A stretch of DNA of 64,000 nucleotides from assembly GCA_945929965.1 (NCBI GenBank), contig CAMEOT010000001.1, forward strand, positions 62,001-126,000, read 5' to 3'. This document shows positions 17,339 to 25,309 of this stretch, piece by piece (positions within the stretch are counted from its first letter, which is position 1; every line of letters begins with the position of its first letter). A model generated the notes under the pieces. The model did no database searches. It was not told the DNA's origin and saw nothing but the letters and a program-made list of their open reading frames with translations. Source of the DNA: an uncultured Lachnospiraceae bacterium. GTDB taxonomy: Bacteria > Bacillota > Clostridia > Lachnospirales > Lachnospiraceae. The position numbers and the translations under genes are program-made.

Positions 17339-18366
17339 TTCTTCCGTTTTTCTCCTTTCATTGTAGATTCCCTCTCAATAATTCTCGTCGAAAGCAATAC
17401 CTCCTTTCTGTGCTGTCCCGGATTCTGAATAATGGAAAACAACGTATTGGCAGCTTCTTCTCCCAGCTTATACGTATCAATATCCACTACCGTAAGTGGC
17501 GGATCCATATATTCTGCCAATGGATAATTATCAAATGTGATGATTCCAATTGATCCGGGAATAGCTATATTTTTCTTTTTTAAAAACTTCAAAGTCTCGT
17601 AAGCAACCACATTATTGGTGCATATAATACTGTCAATATCTGGATACTTGTTGAGCGCCCTTTGTATCGCTTCACCGATCTGATTACTCTCCGCCCCACA
17701 TTCAACAATTAAATTCTCAGCCGCATCTTTCCCATTTAGTCCTATCGCTGCCTGAAATCCCTGGATTCTCTTTCTTTCAAACATTGTTATGCGATTTTCA
17801 ACAAGTAAAATCGTCTTTTCATATCCCATCCGGTGTAGATAATTTACAGCATCTTCTGCCCCCTGTTTATTATCCATATCAATCCAGTGAATACCATCTC
17901 TTACGTTATCCGGTTCGCCTAACACAATAAACGGAAAATGATTACCCAGCAGTAGATCTATCAGTTCCTCTGTTGCCGCAGAAACAGGAAGTATAATACC
18001 ATCTATCTTTTTCTCTAAAATCAGATTTTTGACGGCACTATTATCCTCTTTATCCGAATCGCTGGTAATCAACAGGTTAAACCCTCTCTGCTGCGTTATC
18101 GCTTCTATTGCCGAAACACTTCGGATAAAAAAAGCATTTGAGAATGCATCACTGTTACCGGCATCGATTACCAGCCCTATCGTAAAAGTACTCCCATTTA
18201 CAAGGCTTCTTGCCAGGCTGTTTGGATGATAATCCAATTCTTTCATGACATCTTTAATTTTCTGCCTTGTTTCCTCTGAAATACTGGCTGTTCCATTAAT
18301 TACTCTTGATACTGTTGACGGATTTACTCCTACTTTTTTTGCAATGTCTTTAATTGTTGCTGGCAT
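17335..18366 (-). CDS. LacI-family transcriptional regulator
   Basis: 343 residues. The N-terminal HTH and hinge helix are typical (ATIKDIAKKVGVNPSTVSRVING, then YHPNSLARSLVNG), and a periplasmic-binding-protein-like effector domain starts near residue 62 (TIGLVIDAGNSDAF). It probably represses its own operon and is released by a malto-oligosaccharide. Two palindromes TGCAAACGTTTGCA lie just upstream of its start codon and are the obvious operators. TGAGGATAAA precedes the ATG. It is the first gene of the operon and overlaps the GH13 gene by four bases. Confidence 0.93.
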   Translation of the reverse strand: MPATIKDIAKKVGVNPSTVSRVINGTASISEETRQKIKDVMKELDYHPNSLARSLVNGSTFTIGLVIDAGNSDAFSNAFFIRSVSAIEAITQQRGFNLLITSDSDKEDNSAVKNLILEKKIDGIILPVSAATEELIDLLLGNHFPFIVLGEPDNVRDGIHWIDMDNKQGAEDAVNYLHRMGYEKTILLVENRITMFERKRIQGFQAAIGLNGKDAAENLIVECGAESNQIGEAIQRALNKYPDIDSIICTNNVVAYETLKFLKKKNIAIPGSIGIITFDNYPLAEYMDPPLTVVDIDTYKLGEEAANTLFSIIQNPGQHRKEVLLSTRIIERESTMKGEKRKK

Positions 18367-18403
18367 TTTATCCTCACCCGTTTTCTATGATTGTTGCTTG
18401 CCA

Positions 18404-18417
18404 TGCAAACGTTTGCA
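18404..18417. promoter_or_regulatory. LacI-type operator O1
   Basis: Perfect palindrome TGCAAACGTTTGCA with the central CG of LacI-family sites, about 40 bases upstream of the lacI start codon. Its centre is 33 bp (about three helical turns) from operator O2. Confidence 0.8.
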
Positions 18418-18435
18418 CAGCCTTGTAAAAAAATA

Positions 18436-18451
18436 ATGCAAACGTTTGCAT
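18436..18451. promoter_or_regulatory. LacI-type operator O2
   Basis: Perfect 16-bp palindrome ATGCAAACGTTTGCAT. On the minus strand it can be placed exactly between a weak -35 (TAGTCA) and a -10 (TATTTT). Bound repressor would then cover the promoter core. The promoter assignment is tentative, the operator is not. Confidence 0.8.
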
Positions 18452-18542
18452 TGACTATGATTTGATGTTACCATGCAGCTATTACTTTGTCAATATTCTT
18501 TCTGATAGAATTTAATATTTTATGATAACTGGAAAGTTATGA

Positions 18543-18600
18543 AAGCATAGCTCATTGCATAGGGTACCATCCCCCTACGAACGCCCACGGTGAACGGAAC
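18543..18600. repeat. Intergenic repeat, family 2 (copy 1)
   Basis: About 58 bp reading GCATAGCTC...CCCCCTACGAACGCCCACGGTGAACGGAA. It is clearly related to 44507-44564 (GCATGGCTCGTAACG...CCCCCACGAACGCCCGCGGCGAACGGAA). It has no coding capacity. In this copy the downstream inverted partner of GAACGCCCACGG is missing. It sits immediately upstream of the tandem hairpin array. Confidence 0.55.
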
Positions 18601-18629
18601 AAACTTCTTATCCCCATAAGCTAGAAGAA

Positions 18630-18872
18630 GGGCACAGAGAAGCTAGTTCCTGTCTTCTGTGCCCACGCTTTGGCGGAATAAGGGTGCAGAGAAGTTTGCT
18701 CCTGTCTTCTGTGCCCACACTTTGGCGGAATAAGGGTACAGAGAAGCTTGCTCCTGTCTTCTGTGCCCACACTTTGGCGGAATAAGGGTACAGAGAAGCT
18801 TGCTCCTGTCTTCTGTGCCCACACTTTGGCGGAATAAGGGCACAGAGAAGCTTGTGCCTGACTCTTGTGCCC
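18630..18872. repeat. Five tandem 52-bp hairpin repeats
   Basis: Units start at 18630, 18682, 18734, 18786 and 18838, an exact 52-bp period. Each contains an inverted repeat GGGYRCAGAGAAG / CTTCTGTGCCC that would fold into a hairpin with an 11-base loop, followed by a linker (ACTTTGGCGGAATAA). Copies 2-4 are nearly identical; copies 1 and 5 are diverged at the edges. Because 52 is not a multiple of three, all minus-strand frames stay open and give repetitive peptides; these are artefacts, not genes. It is not CRISPR-like, because there are no unique spacers. The rest of the gap (18452-18629 and 18873-18990) is AT-rich with no gene. Confidence 0.85.
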
Positions 18873-18990
18873 ACGCTGAAGTAAAACAAGCGTACATTGG
18901 AAACTTCCAGGATTTTAAAACAACTATTTACGTAACTCTCAAGTTAACAAAGCAAGTATAGTACTGCCTGGAAATAATTTTAGAAATACA

Positions 18991-19113
18991 AGCGGTATTT
19001 TTACCGAAGAATTCATGAAAAACTTTCTAAAATTACCGCTTCGAAATGGAATCTTCCGTTCCGGCGGTAAATATCCGTCTTTGTAAAAGAAAATAGCTTC
19101 CATATTTACTGCT
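18991..19113. repeat. Consecutive hairpins built on GCGGTA/TACCGC
   Basis: Two stem-loops in a row: AGCGGTATTTTT (18991) with AAAATTACCGCT (to 19040), and GGCGGTAAATAT (19063) with ATATTTACTGCT (to 19113). A further GGCGGTAT at about 19137 can pair with ATACCGCT at 19168, competing with the terminator that follows. The same motif recurs at the base of each stem. Function is unknown. Confidence 0.5.
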
Positions 19114-19161
19114 TCTGCAGCACAAAATGGATTTCAGGCGGTATAGACCGGATCATTAAAG

Positions 19162-19205
19162 CAAAAATACCGCTCGGGAAGACAGCAAAGTCATCCGGGC
19201 GGTAT
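19162..19205 (-). terminator. Terminator of the tandem-ACT gene
   Basis: On the minus strand, ATACCGCCCGG / CCCGAGCGGTAT (a stem with one bulge) is followed by TTTTTGC, 35 bases after the stop codon at 19240. Confidence 0.75.
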
Positions 19206-19239
19206 TCAACTAATTCTCAATTTTGCATGGACTCAATGA

Positions 19240-19644
19240 TTATACCATCTTGAAGCCTTTCGCCTTCAGGCAGATCTCCACTTCCTCGGGATCCGCGGTA
19301 TGAAGAATCATAACGGGGGTAGAGGAATCACGGTTGAAGGACAGGTAGGTGTAATCTACGTTGACATTGCTGTCCAGTAAAGCGCTCAGCAGGGTGTTCA
19401 ATGCACCGGGCTTATCCTCGATCTCTACTGCCAGGACATCTACGAAGCGGCAGAGGTAGCCCTTCTCTGTGAGGACCTCTTTTGCCTTGTCTGGATCGGA
19501 GACAACCATGCGGTTGATTCCGTACTCCGCACCGTCGTTGGTAACAGAACCCCAGATATTGATGCCTGCTTCATACAGTGCATTGGTCATAGCCTGCAGG
19601 GCTCCTTTTTTATTCTCAGCATAAATAGATAACTGTTTTAACAT
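19240..19644 (-). CDS. Tandem ACT-domain protein
   Basis: 134 residues consisting of two ACT domains: residues 3-70 (QLSIYAENKKGALQAMTNALYEAGINIWG) and 71-134 (VLAVEIEDKPGALNTLLSALLDSNVNVDY). ACT domains bind amino acids and regulate metabolic enzymes. Stand-alone double-ACT proteins of this type are common in Clostridia and their ligand is mostly unknown. GAGGAGG precedes the ATG. It is a single-gene transcript with its own terminator, between the repeat island and ftsH. Confidence 0.9.
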   Translation of the reverse strand: MLKQLSIYAENKKGALQAMTNALYEAGINIWGSVTNDGAEYGINRMVVSDPDKAKEVLTEKGYLCRFVDVLAVEIEDKPGALNTLLSALLDSNVNVDYTYLSFNRDSSTPVMILHTADPEEVEICLKAKGFKMV

Positions 19645-19818
19645 TTCGGTATTACCTCCTCATTACAATCTGACTGCCTGGCAGTCTGTCGGAAACTTCC
19701 GACACTTTATTATGATAAAGCATTATTACAAAATAATCAACCCGGAGTTTTTTAATATAAAACACCATGTCGTGTTTGATTTGACATGGTGTTAATGAAA
19801 TCTGTATTCAGAAATTTA

Positions 19819-22167
19819 TTACAGTGTTCCGTGGGAGAACAGTCCTACCGGTCCCTGGGGAGGATCTTTGGGATCCTTCGGCTCCTCGGAAGTATCGTTT
19901 TTCTGCTCTGCGGATTCCTGTGCAGGCTTTTCCTCAGAAGCTTCTTCTTTTGCAGGCTCGGCAGGTTCCTTTGCGGTATCCTGTGCTGCTGCGGTCTGCT
20001 CCTTTGCTTCCTGCAGGCTGTCCTCAAAAGTCAGCGACTGGAAGGTCGGATCGGTGGAAGTCATGACCTGTTCACCGATGGTCACATCCACGCTGCTGCC
20101 CTTTACTGCACTGTCTACAGGCGTCTTTGCCTCGGTTCCTGTCACATCCTTCTTCTCTTCCTCCGGCTCGGGCAATCCTTTTTCCTTGCGGAAGATCTCC
20201 ATGAATTCCTTACCGGTAATGGTCTCACGCTCGATCAGGAACGCTGCCAGCTTATCCATCAGGTCTCTGTTCTCACGAAGCATCTGCAATGCCTGATCAT
20301 AACTTTCCTTAATCATGGCAACGACTTCTTCATCAATGGCCGCTGCAGTCTCGTCGCTACAATTTAATGCGGTTCTTCCCTCCAGATACTGGCTCTCTAC
20401 GGTAGCCAGACCCACGAGGCCGAAACGCTTGCTCATACCGTATCGTGTGATCATGTTACGGGCAATAGCGGTAGCTTTTTCAATATCGTTGGCTGCGCCC
20501 GTGGTCACGGTATCAAATACCACTTCCTCAGCGGCACGTCCGCCCACCAGTCCTACCAGCATATCCCGAAGTTCTGCCTCGGTGTTGAGGTATTTTTCCT
20601 CCTCCGGTACCTGCATGACATATCCCAACGCACCCATGGTACGGGGTACAATGGTGATCTTCTGCACCGGCTCGGAATTTTTCTGCAAGGCACTGATCAG
20701 TGCATGACCGACCTCATGATAGGATACGATACGACGCTCCTCCTTGCTCATGATGCGGTCCTTTTTCTCCTTACCTACCAATACCTGTTCTACCGCTGCG
20801 AACAGATCCTTCTGGCTGACGAATTCTCTGCCTTCCTTGACGGCATTGATGGCAGCCTCGTTGATCATATTGGCGAGATCGGAACCTACCGCACCACTGG
20901 TCGCCAATGCAATAGCATCCAGATCTACGGTCTCATCCATCTTCACATCCTTGGCATGTACCTTCAGGATCTCCACACGTCCCTTGAGATCCGGCTTGTC
21001 TACGATGATACGACGGTCAAAACGTCCGGGACGTAACAGCGCCTTGTCCAAGATCTCCGGGCGGTTGGTAGCTCCCAGGATCAGAATTCCCTTGGAACTG
21101 TCAAAACCATCCATCTCGGACAGCAGCTGGTTCAGGGTCTGTTCCCGCTCCTCGTTGCCTCCGCCGTACTTGGAATCACGGCTTCGTCCGATGGCATCGA
21201 TCTCATCGATAAATACGATACAGGGCGCATTCTTGGTTGCTTCCTTAAACAGGTCGCGGACACGGCTGGCGCCCACACCTACATACAATTCAATAAAGTC
21301 AGAACCCGTTAGGGAGAAGAACGGCACATGCGCCTCACCTGCCACAGCTTTTGCAAGCAACGTCTTACCGGTTCCGGGAGGTCCCACTAACAGGGCGCCC
21401 TTGGGAAGCTTCGCACCGATCTTGGAATATTTCTGGGGATTGTGCAGGAAATCCACGACCTCCACCAGAGATTCCTTCGCTTCGTCCTCACCGGCTACAT
21501 CCTTGAAGGTAACACCTGTCTCCTTCTGTACATATACTTTGGCATTGCTCTTGCCGACCCCCATGGGGCCGCCACTGCCGCCCATTCTGCGGAACAGGAA
21601 GCCTGCCAGTACCCAGAGAAGTACTAACGGAAGTACAAATGTGATCAGGAACTGTACCACCGTATCCAGTACATCGCTACTGATCCGGGTTCCCTGCACG
21701 TCATGTTTCTGCAGTCTCGCTGTCAGAGTATCCAGATCCTCCATCAGCATTGTGTAATACACGGTCTGGGAAGACTGCATTGCCTTCTGCGTGATTCCAT
21801 AGAAATTAATATAGCTGTCCGGCTCCGGTGTCGGTGTTGCCTCCTGCTTCAGCCGCACCGTGATCACGCCGTTTTCCTTATTGACATTTACCGCTTCCAC
21901 CTTGTCCGCTTCCAGATCCTTCAGGAATTCGGTATAGGGCACCTCCGTGCTCTTATCTGTGCCGAATACAGCGTTGTACAGCATCAGCGCAAAAATAATG
22001 GTAATGAGCGCCGACAGAATCATCATCAGCGTGCTGGGTCTCTTCGGAGGACGGTTCCCTCCTCCGTTACCGTTATTGTCATTGCCTCCGTTGCCGTTAT
22101 TGCCGCTGCCGGGTGCTCCGTTTCCGGAACCATACCCGTTATTATATAGCCTGAATATATTTTTCAT
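19819..22167 (-). CDS. ftsH: ATP-dependent zinc metalloprotease FtsH
   Basis: 782 residues, longer than the usual ~600-650. Membrane-anchored AAA+ protease for quality control. Order: a Gly/Asn-rich cytoplasmic leader (residues 11-40), TM1 (about 46-66), extracytoplasmic loop, TM2 (about 170-192), AAA+ domain with Walker A GPPGTGKT at 262-269, Walker B IVFIDEID, the second-region-of-homology arginines (LLRPGRFDRR), and the zinc site HEVGH at 484-488 (Val where most have Ala). The C-terminal ~130 residues are a low-complexity Glu/Lys/Thr/Ala tail. GGAGATAAC precedes the ATG. Promoter and palindromic element B lie upstream, so the element is in its 5' UTR. Confidence 0.96.
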   Translation of the reverse strand: MKNIFRLYNNGYGSGNGAPGSGNNGNGGNDNNGNGGGNRPPKRPSTLMMILSALITIIFALMLYNAVFGTDKSTEVPYTEFLKDLEADKVEAVNVNKENGVITVRLKQEATPTPEPDSYINFYGITQKAMQSSQTVYYTMLMEDLDTLTARLQKHDVQGTRISSDVLDTVVQFLITFVLPLVLLWVLAGFLFRRMGGSGGPMGVGKSNAKVYVQKETGVTFKDVAGEDEAKESLVEVVDFLHNPQKYSKIGAKLPKGALLVGPPGTGKTLLAKAVAGEAHVPFFSLTGSDFIELYVGVGASRVRDLFKEATKNAPCIVFIDEIDAIGRSRDSKYGGGNEEREQTLNQLLSEMDGFDSSKGILILGATNRPEILDKALLRPGRFDRRIIVDKPDLKGRVEILKVHAKDVKMDETVDLDAIALATSGAVGSDLANMINEAAINAVKEGREFVSQKDLFAAVEQVLVGKEKKDRIMSKEERRIVSYHEVGHALISALQKNSEPVQKITIVPRTMGALGYVMQVPEEEKYLNTEAELRDMLVGLVGGRAAEEVVFDTVTTGAANDIEKATAIARNMITRYGMSKRFGLVGLATVESQYLEGRTALNCSDETAAAIDEEVVAMIKESYDQALQMLRENRDLMDKLAAFLIERETITGKEFMEIFRKEKGLPEPEEEKKDVTGTEAKTPVDSAVKGSSVDVTIGEQVMTSTDPTFQSLTFEDSLQEAKEQTAAAQDTAKEPAEPAKEEASEEKPAQESAEQKNDTSEEPKDPKDPPQGPVGLFSHGTL

Positions 22168-22238
22168 GTTATCTCCATTTTCTGTGTTATTCTATTGTCC
22201 CCGTTTTTATTCCTGTCTATCGAGGCAATAAACCCTCT

Positions 22239-22346
22239 GCAACTATTCAGAACCCACATTCGTCATATAAATCATGTCAAATGTTCTTACGAATGCAAGC
22301 ATTCGACGTACATATTGACCTGATTTACATGGCTCTGAATAGTTAC
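22239..22346. mobile_element. Miniature palindromic element, copy B
   Basis: A 108-bp element with inverted ends GCAACTATTCAGAACC / GGCTCTGAATAGTTAC (two mismatches). It keeps only the long hairpin arm: AAATCA.GTCAA.TGT...ACA.TTGAC.TGATTT capped by GAATGC-AA-GCATTC (22291-22304). The first arm of copies A and C is missing. The flanking 8 bases do not match, so any target-site duplication has decayed. It lies between the ftsH promoter and start codon, about 70 bases from the latter. Confidence 0.75.
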
Positions 22347-22356
22347 AATCTATTCT

Positions 22357-22385
22357 ATTATAGAGATAACGCGAGGATAAATCAA
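22357..22385 (-). promoter_or_regulatory. Sigma-A promoter of ftsH
   Basis: On the minus strand there is TTGATT (22380-22385), a 17-base spacer and TATAAT (22357-22362). Initiation near 22350 would place all of palindromic element B in the 5' UTR of ftsH. Confidence 0.75.
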
Positions 22386-22431
22386 TAGCACAAATGTGAA
22401 AAAGCCATGAAAAGCAGGCTATTCACACTAT

Positions 22432-23223
22432 TTATCCATGAATCCGAAATACCGTCACTTCTCCAAAACATGACTCGTTTGACACATACTGTGGAATTCT
22501 TTCCGAAAGCATATCTTTGTGGTCTGTATGCAGGTGTCCGCAGATGAGAGCCTTCACATTTCCCGCTTGAATTAATATCTCTTTTATATCCGCACTTCTG
22601 TCGGTATCTGCCTCTTTTCGGGTTCCCTGCTCCGGCAGATTTCTTCCCAGGGTCAGCACTTTCCCCCATCTATGCAGGCTCGCCTGTGCCAATGTCCCAC
22701 AGTCAAACGGGATATGCTGCAAAATAATCACGTTGGCATTCTGCCTCTCCGCCAGTACCTTCCGCAATTTCACTGCCGTTCCGGGCCAGTACATATCCAT
22801 GGAATTGTCGATACCGATCCAGGTGATCTCTCCGATCTTTTTCACCTGAAAAGTCTCCTCACCCAGGCAAAAAGGCTGCAAAAGCGGCCAGTCCCTGCTG
22901 GTTGCGACATCCGTATGGTAATCGTCCGCAAACGCCCAGTCATGATTTCCTGGAATATACAGGTATGGCACCTGCAACGCCTCCAACTGCCTTTTCAGCA
23001 AAGTCAGATTTTCCAGGGCCGGATTGTCAATAATGTCTCCTGTGAGAAGTACTCCCGAGAGCCGTTCCTCATTGGCATATTCCACATACTCCTTCAGCCT
23101 TTCTGCGGCGCTGATACCATCCCTTGTCAGGTTTTCGCGCCCGGCATGGGTATCCGTGATATGCAGAAAATAATATTCTTCCTGTAAGCCTTCTATCGTA
23201 AGCTCTTTTTTGTTGATCTTCAC
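22432..23223 (-). CDS. Metallophosphoesterase
   Basis: 263 residues of the calcineurin-like phosphoesterase fold. All metal-binding blocks are present: ITDTHAG, LLTGDIIDN, YIPGNHDW, a histidine in VIILQHIPFD, and CGHLHTDHKD. It starts with GTG (MKINKKEL) behind AAAGGAAG. It lacks a signal peptide, so it is cytoplasmic. It is related to YkuE-type phosphoesterases, but that family has a membrane or Tat leader, so substrate is open. It lies downstream of a histidine phosphatase and a type I phosphodiesterase gene, all on the same strand. Confidence 0.9.
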   Translation of the reverse strand: MKINKKELTIEGLQEEYYFLHITDTHAGRENLTRDGISAAERLKEYVEYANEERLSGVLLTGDIIDNPALENLTLLKRQLEALQVPYLYIPGNHDWAFADDYHTDVATSRDWPLLQPFCLGEETFQVKKIGEITWIGIDNSMDMYWPGTAVKLRKVLAERQNANVIILQHIPFDCGTLAQASLHRWGKVLTLGRNLPEQGTRKEADTDRSADIKEILIQAGNVKALICGHLHTDHKDMLSERIPQYVSNESCFGEVTVFRIHG

Positions 23224-23256
23224 AAGTACACTTCCTTTTGCTGATTACTCTTCCGA

Positions 23257-23844
23257 TTACATTTCCGACATTGACAAACGGCTTCCTGACAAATCCAGGA
23301 CCTCCACCGCACAGTTTTCCAGCGGCTGTGACCAGAAATCCGCCAATGCGGTCTGTTTCAATGGATTCAGTATACTCCGGTTCCACGCTCCATGTCCAAC
23401 GATCAGTACATTTTGACACTGATTTTCCAGTGGAAATACGACCTCATCCATGAACTCTTCGCTTCTCTCATAGAGTCGGAAAAAACTTTCTGCTCCCTCC
23501 GGCGGAAAATAGCGGTCAGGTCCGGCGAAAAAATTATGCAATGGATGTGCCTCGTTCATAACTCTGGATATTTTCTCCCCCTCCCATGGTCCGAAGCCGA
23601 TTTCCATAACTCTCGCATCCTTCTGTAATAGATCTTTTTGCTGCCCGAGAATGATCTCTGCCGTAGCTGCTGCCCTGCAAAGCGTGGAGCTGAATGCAGC
23701 ATCAAAATTAATTTCCCGCAGTTTATCGGCGACGATCTGTGCCTGTTTTCTCCCAGTATCATTTAATGGATTATCTGCCTGTCCCTGCATGCGTTCCTGC
23801 AGATTCCAGTCCGTCTCTCCATGACGTACCAAATATATCTTCAT
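23257..23844 (-). CDS. Histidine phosphatase family protein (phosphoglycerate mutase-like)
   Basis: 195 residues. The catalytic RHG motif is at the N-terminus (IYLVRHGETDWN, His about residue 8), followed by the RMQGQADNPLNDTGRKQA segment typical of PhoE/CobC-like phosphatases. The second catalytic histidine is in VLIVGHGAWNRS. It removes phosphate from small molecules or phosphoproteins via phosphohistidine; the substrate cannot be told. GAAAGGAAACGGGT lies upstream of the ATG. It is 13 bp downstream of the phosphodiesterase gene, so co-transcribed. Confidence 0.9.
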   Translation of the reverse strand: MKIYLVRHGETDWNLQERMQGQADNPLNDTGRKQAQIVADKLREINFDAAFSSTLCRAAATAEIILGQQKDLLQKDARVMEIGFGPWEGEKISRVMNEAHPLHNFFAGPDRYFPPEGAESFFRLYERSEEFMDEVVFPLENQCQNVLIVGHGAWNRSILNPLKQTALADFWSQPLENCAVEVLDLSGSRLSMSEM

Positions 23845-23856
23845 ACCCGTTTCCTT

Positions 23857-25188
23857 TCACGCCTTTAAAAATTCCACCATAGGCTCTCCTTCAGTATCCA
23901 GCAGCGTCACGCCCAACAGGCTGGCATAGGTAGGCGCCTCATCTACCACTTTCCCTCTCTCCAGTACGATGCCTTCCCGGATATCCGGTCCCTGTGCTGC
24001 AAATACCGGCTGTGCTCCCCGGTCCGGCAGATATCCGTGGGTTGCGTGTCCAAACCGGTAATCTCTGTCATCAAATTCCACTACCAGTGGTCTTACAGCT
24101 TTATCCGCAAAAGAGGTATATCCGTCACTCTCTACCACAAAAGAAAAGTCTCCCTTTAAGCGTTCCTCTTTCTCCGCTTCTTCCGCGGTAAATACTCTGC
24201 CAATCCCGTAAATGCCTTCCTTGCAATAAGCCATCAGCTCCCGGTACACCCTCTCCTGCAGCGTTTTATCCCCGGGATCCCGCAGATAGATCAGTGACGA
24301 CATGGCATTTGAAAAGCTGAAAGCATCCCAGGAGATAATCTTCCCATCTGTGTCTATCTGTAACAGCCCCTGATCCGCAAGCAAAACATTCAGATTGATG
24401 ACTCTGCGGATGTTCTGCTGTCCGTGATCACTTACCAGAATCAGATTCGTATCTTCCAGGACTCCGGCGATCCTGCAGGCGTCCATCAATTCTCCGATAT
24501 AACGGTCCAGATAATCCAACGCCCGGTCAATATGCGGACCGAACACACCGTTTGCATGACGGAAAGAATCAAACATACCGATATGTACGAACATAACCTC
24601 CGGGGCATGCTCCCTAATCACCTGACTCGCCACATGAATGACAAAATCATCCTCTTCGGGCCATTTCATGAAGTTTTTCCTGCCGCCCTGCTCATACCCT
24701 TCCGGAAGATATTTTGCATTCGCCTCGATAATATCAAGCATTTCCGGGCTGGATCCCGCATCCGCAAAACTGCTGCGCAGAGTATCTCCTTCCTTCGGCA
24801 TCCAATATTCTGCCATCAGCCAGTCCACATCCGGATGGTTGGCAGTAGCCGGCCAGGATACGGAACCCGTTGTATATCCCGCTCTTTTCGCCGCATGGAA
24901 TATATCATCCACCTTATAGCCACCACACCAACGCCAGTTCTGTTCTTTATCTGCTGTCGTGAAGGCGAAATTGCTGGTAACTCCATGGGTTCCCGCGTAA
25001 CATCCCGTAAGCATGGAAACATGTGCCGGATACGTGACGGAAGGATAGATGGTCCGCATTCCTTCTGTTACACGGCATCCTTTCGCCAGGTATTTTTTGC
25101 CGTTTGGAAGCTGCAGCAGCTTTTCCAGATCCTCACACACAAAAGCATCTACGGAAAATACTAATATCCTTTTCTTTCTTTTTTGCAT
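23857..25188 (-). CDS. Alkaline phosphatase-superfamily phosphodiesterase/nucleotide pyrophosphatase
   Basis: About 443 residues, cytoplasmic (no signal peptide). It belongs to the type I phosphodiesterase / NPP group: ILVFSVDAF (first metal Asp), RTIYPSVTYPAHVSMLTG (catalytic Thr in the TYPAH context), LILVSDHGQQ (metal Asp-His) and GHATHGYLP near the C-terminus (metal His). It hydrolyses phosphodiesters or phosphomonoesters. The start at 25188 (MQKRKKRILVF) is chosen from the conserved core; an ATG at 25221 is possible. It is followed closely by the two other phosphatases. A strong hairpin plus T-run separates it from the upstream binding-protein gene, so read-through is uncertain. Confidence 0.88.
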   Translation of the reverse strand: MQKRKKRILVFSVDAFVCEDLEKLLQLPNGKKYLAKGCRVTEGMRTIYPSVTYPAHVSMLTGCYAGTHGVTSNFAFTTADKEQNWRWCGGYKVDDIFHAAKRAGYTTGSVSWPATANHPDVDWLMAEYWMPKEGDTLRSSFADAGSSPEMLDIIEANAKYLPEGYEQGGRKNFMKWPEEDDFVIHVASQVIREHAPEVMFVHIGMFDSFRHANGVFGPHIDRALDYLDRYIGELMDACRIAGVLEDTNLILVSDHGQQNIRRVINLNVLLADQGLLQIDTDGKIISWDAFSFSNAMSSLIYLRDPGDKTLQERVYRELMAYCKEGIYGIGRVFTAEEAEKEERLKGDFSFVVESDGYTSFADKAVRPLVVEFDDRDYRFGHATHGYLPDRGAQPVFAAQGPDIREGIVLERGKVVDEAPTYASLLGVTLLDTEGEPMVEFLKA

Positions 25189-25235
25189 TTCTATCGCTTT
25201 TCCTTCCTTTATTCTCTGCATTTTATTCAGAATAG

Positions 25236-25273
25236 AAAAATGCCGGGAATCCGGTACGACCGGCCCCGGCATT
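25236..25273 (-). terminator. Terminator after the UgpB-like binding-protein gene
   Basis: On the minus strand, AATGCCGGG / CCCGGCATT with an inner CCGG/CCGG stem is followed by a T-run (TTTTTC). It lies 37 bases after the stop codon at 25310. Confidence 0.85.
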
Positions 25274-25309
25274 TCCGCTATTCTGTTACATTATTCCTAA
25301 TTTTAAATT

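Noticed and set aside
18630..18872. Possible CRISPR array
   Set aside because: The units are contiguous near-identical 52-mers; there are no unique spacers between repeats and no cas genes in the window.
18608..18897. Three overlapping minus-strand open frames encoding repetitive peptides
   Set aside because: They arise because a 52-bp tandem repeat without stop codons is read in all three frames. Composition and the lack of a ribosome site argue against coding.
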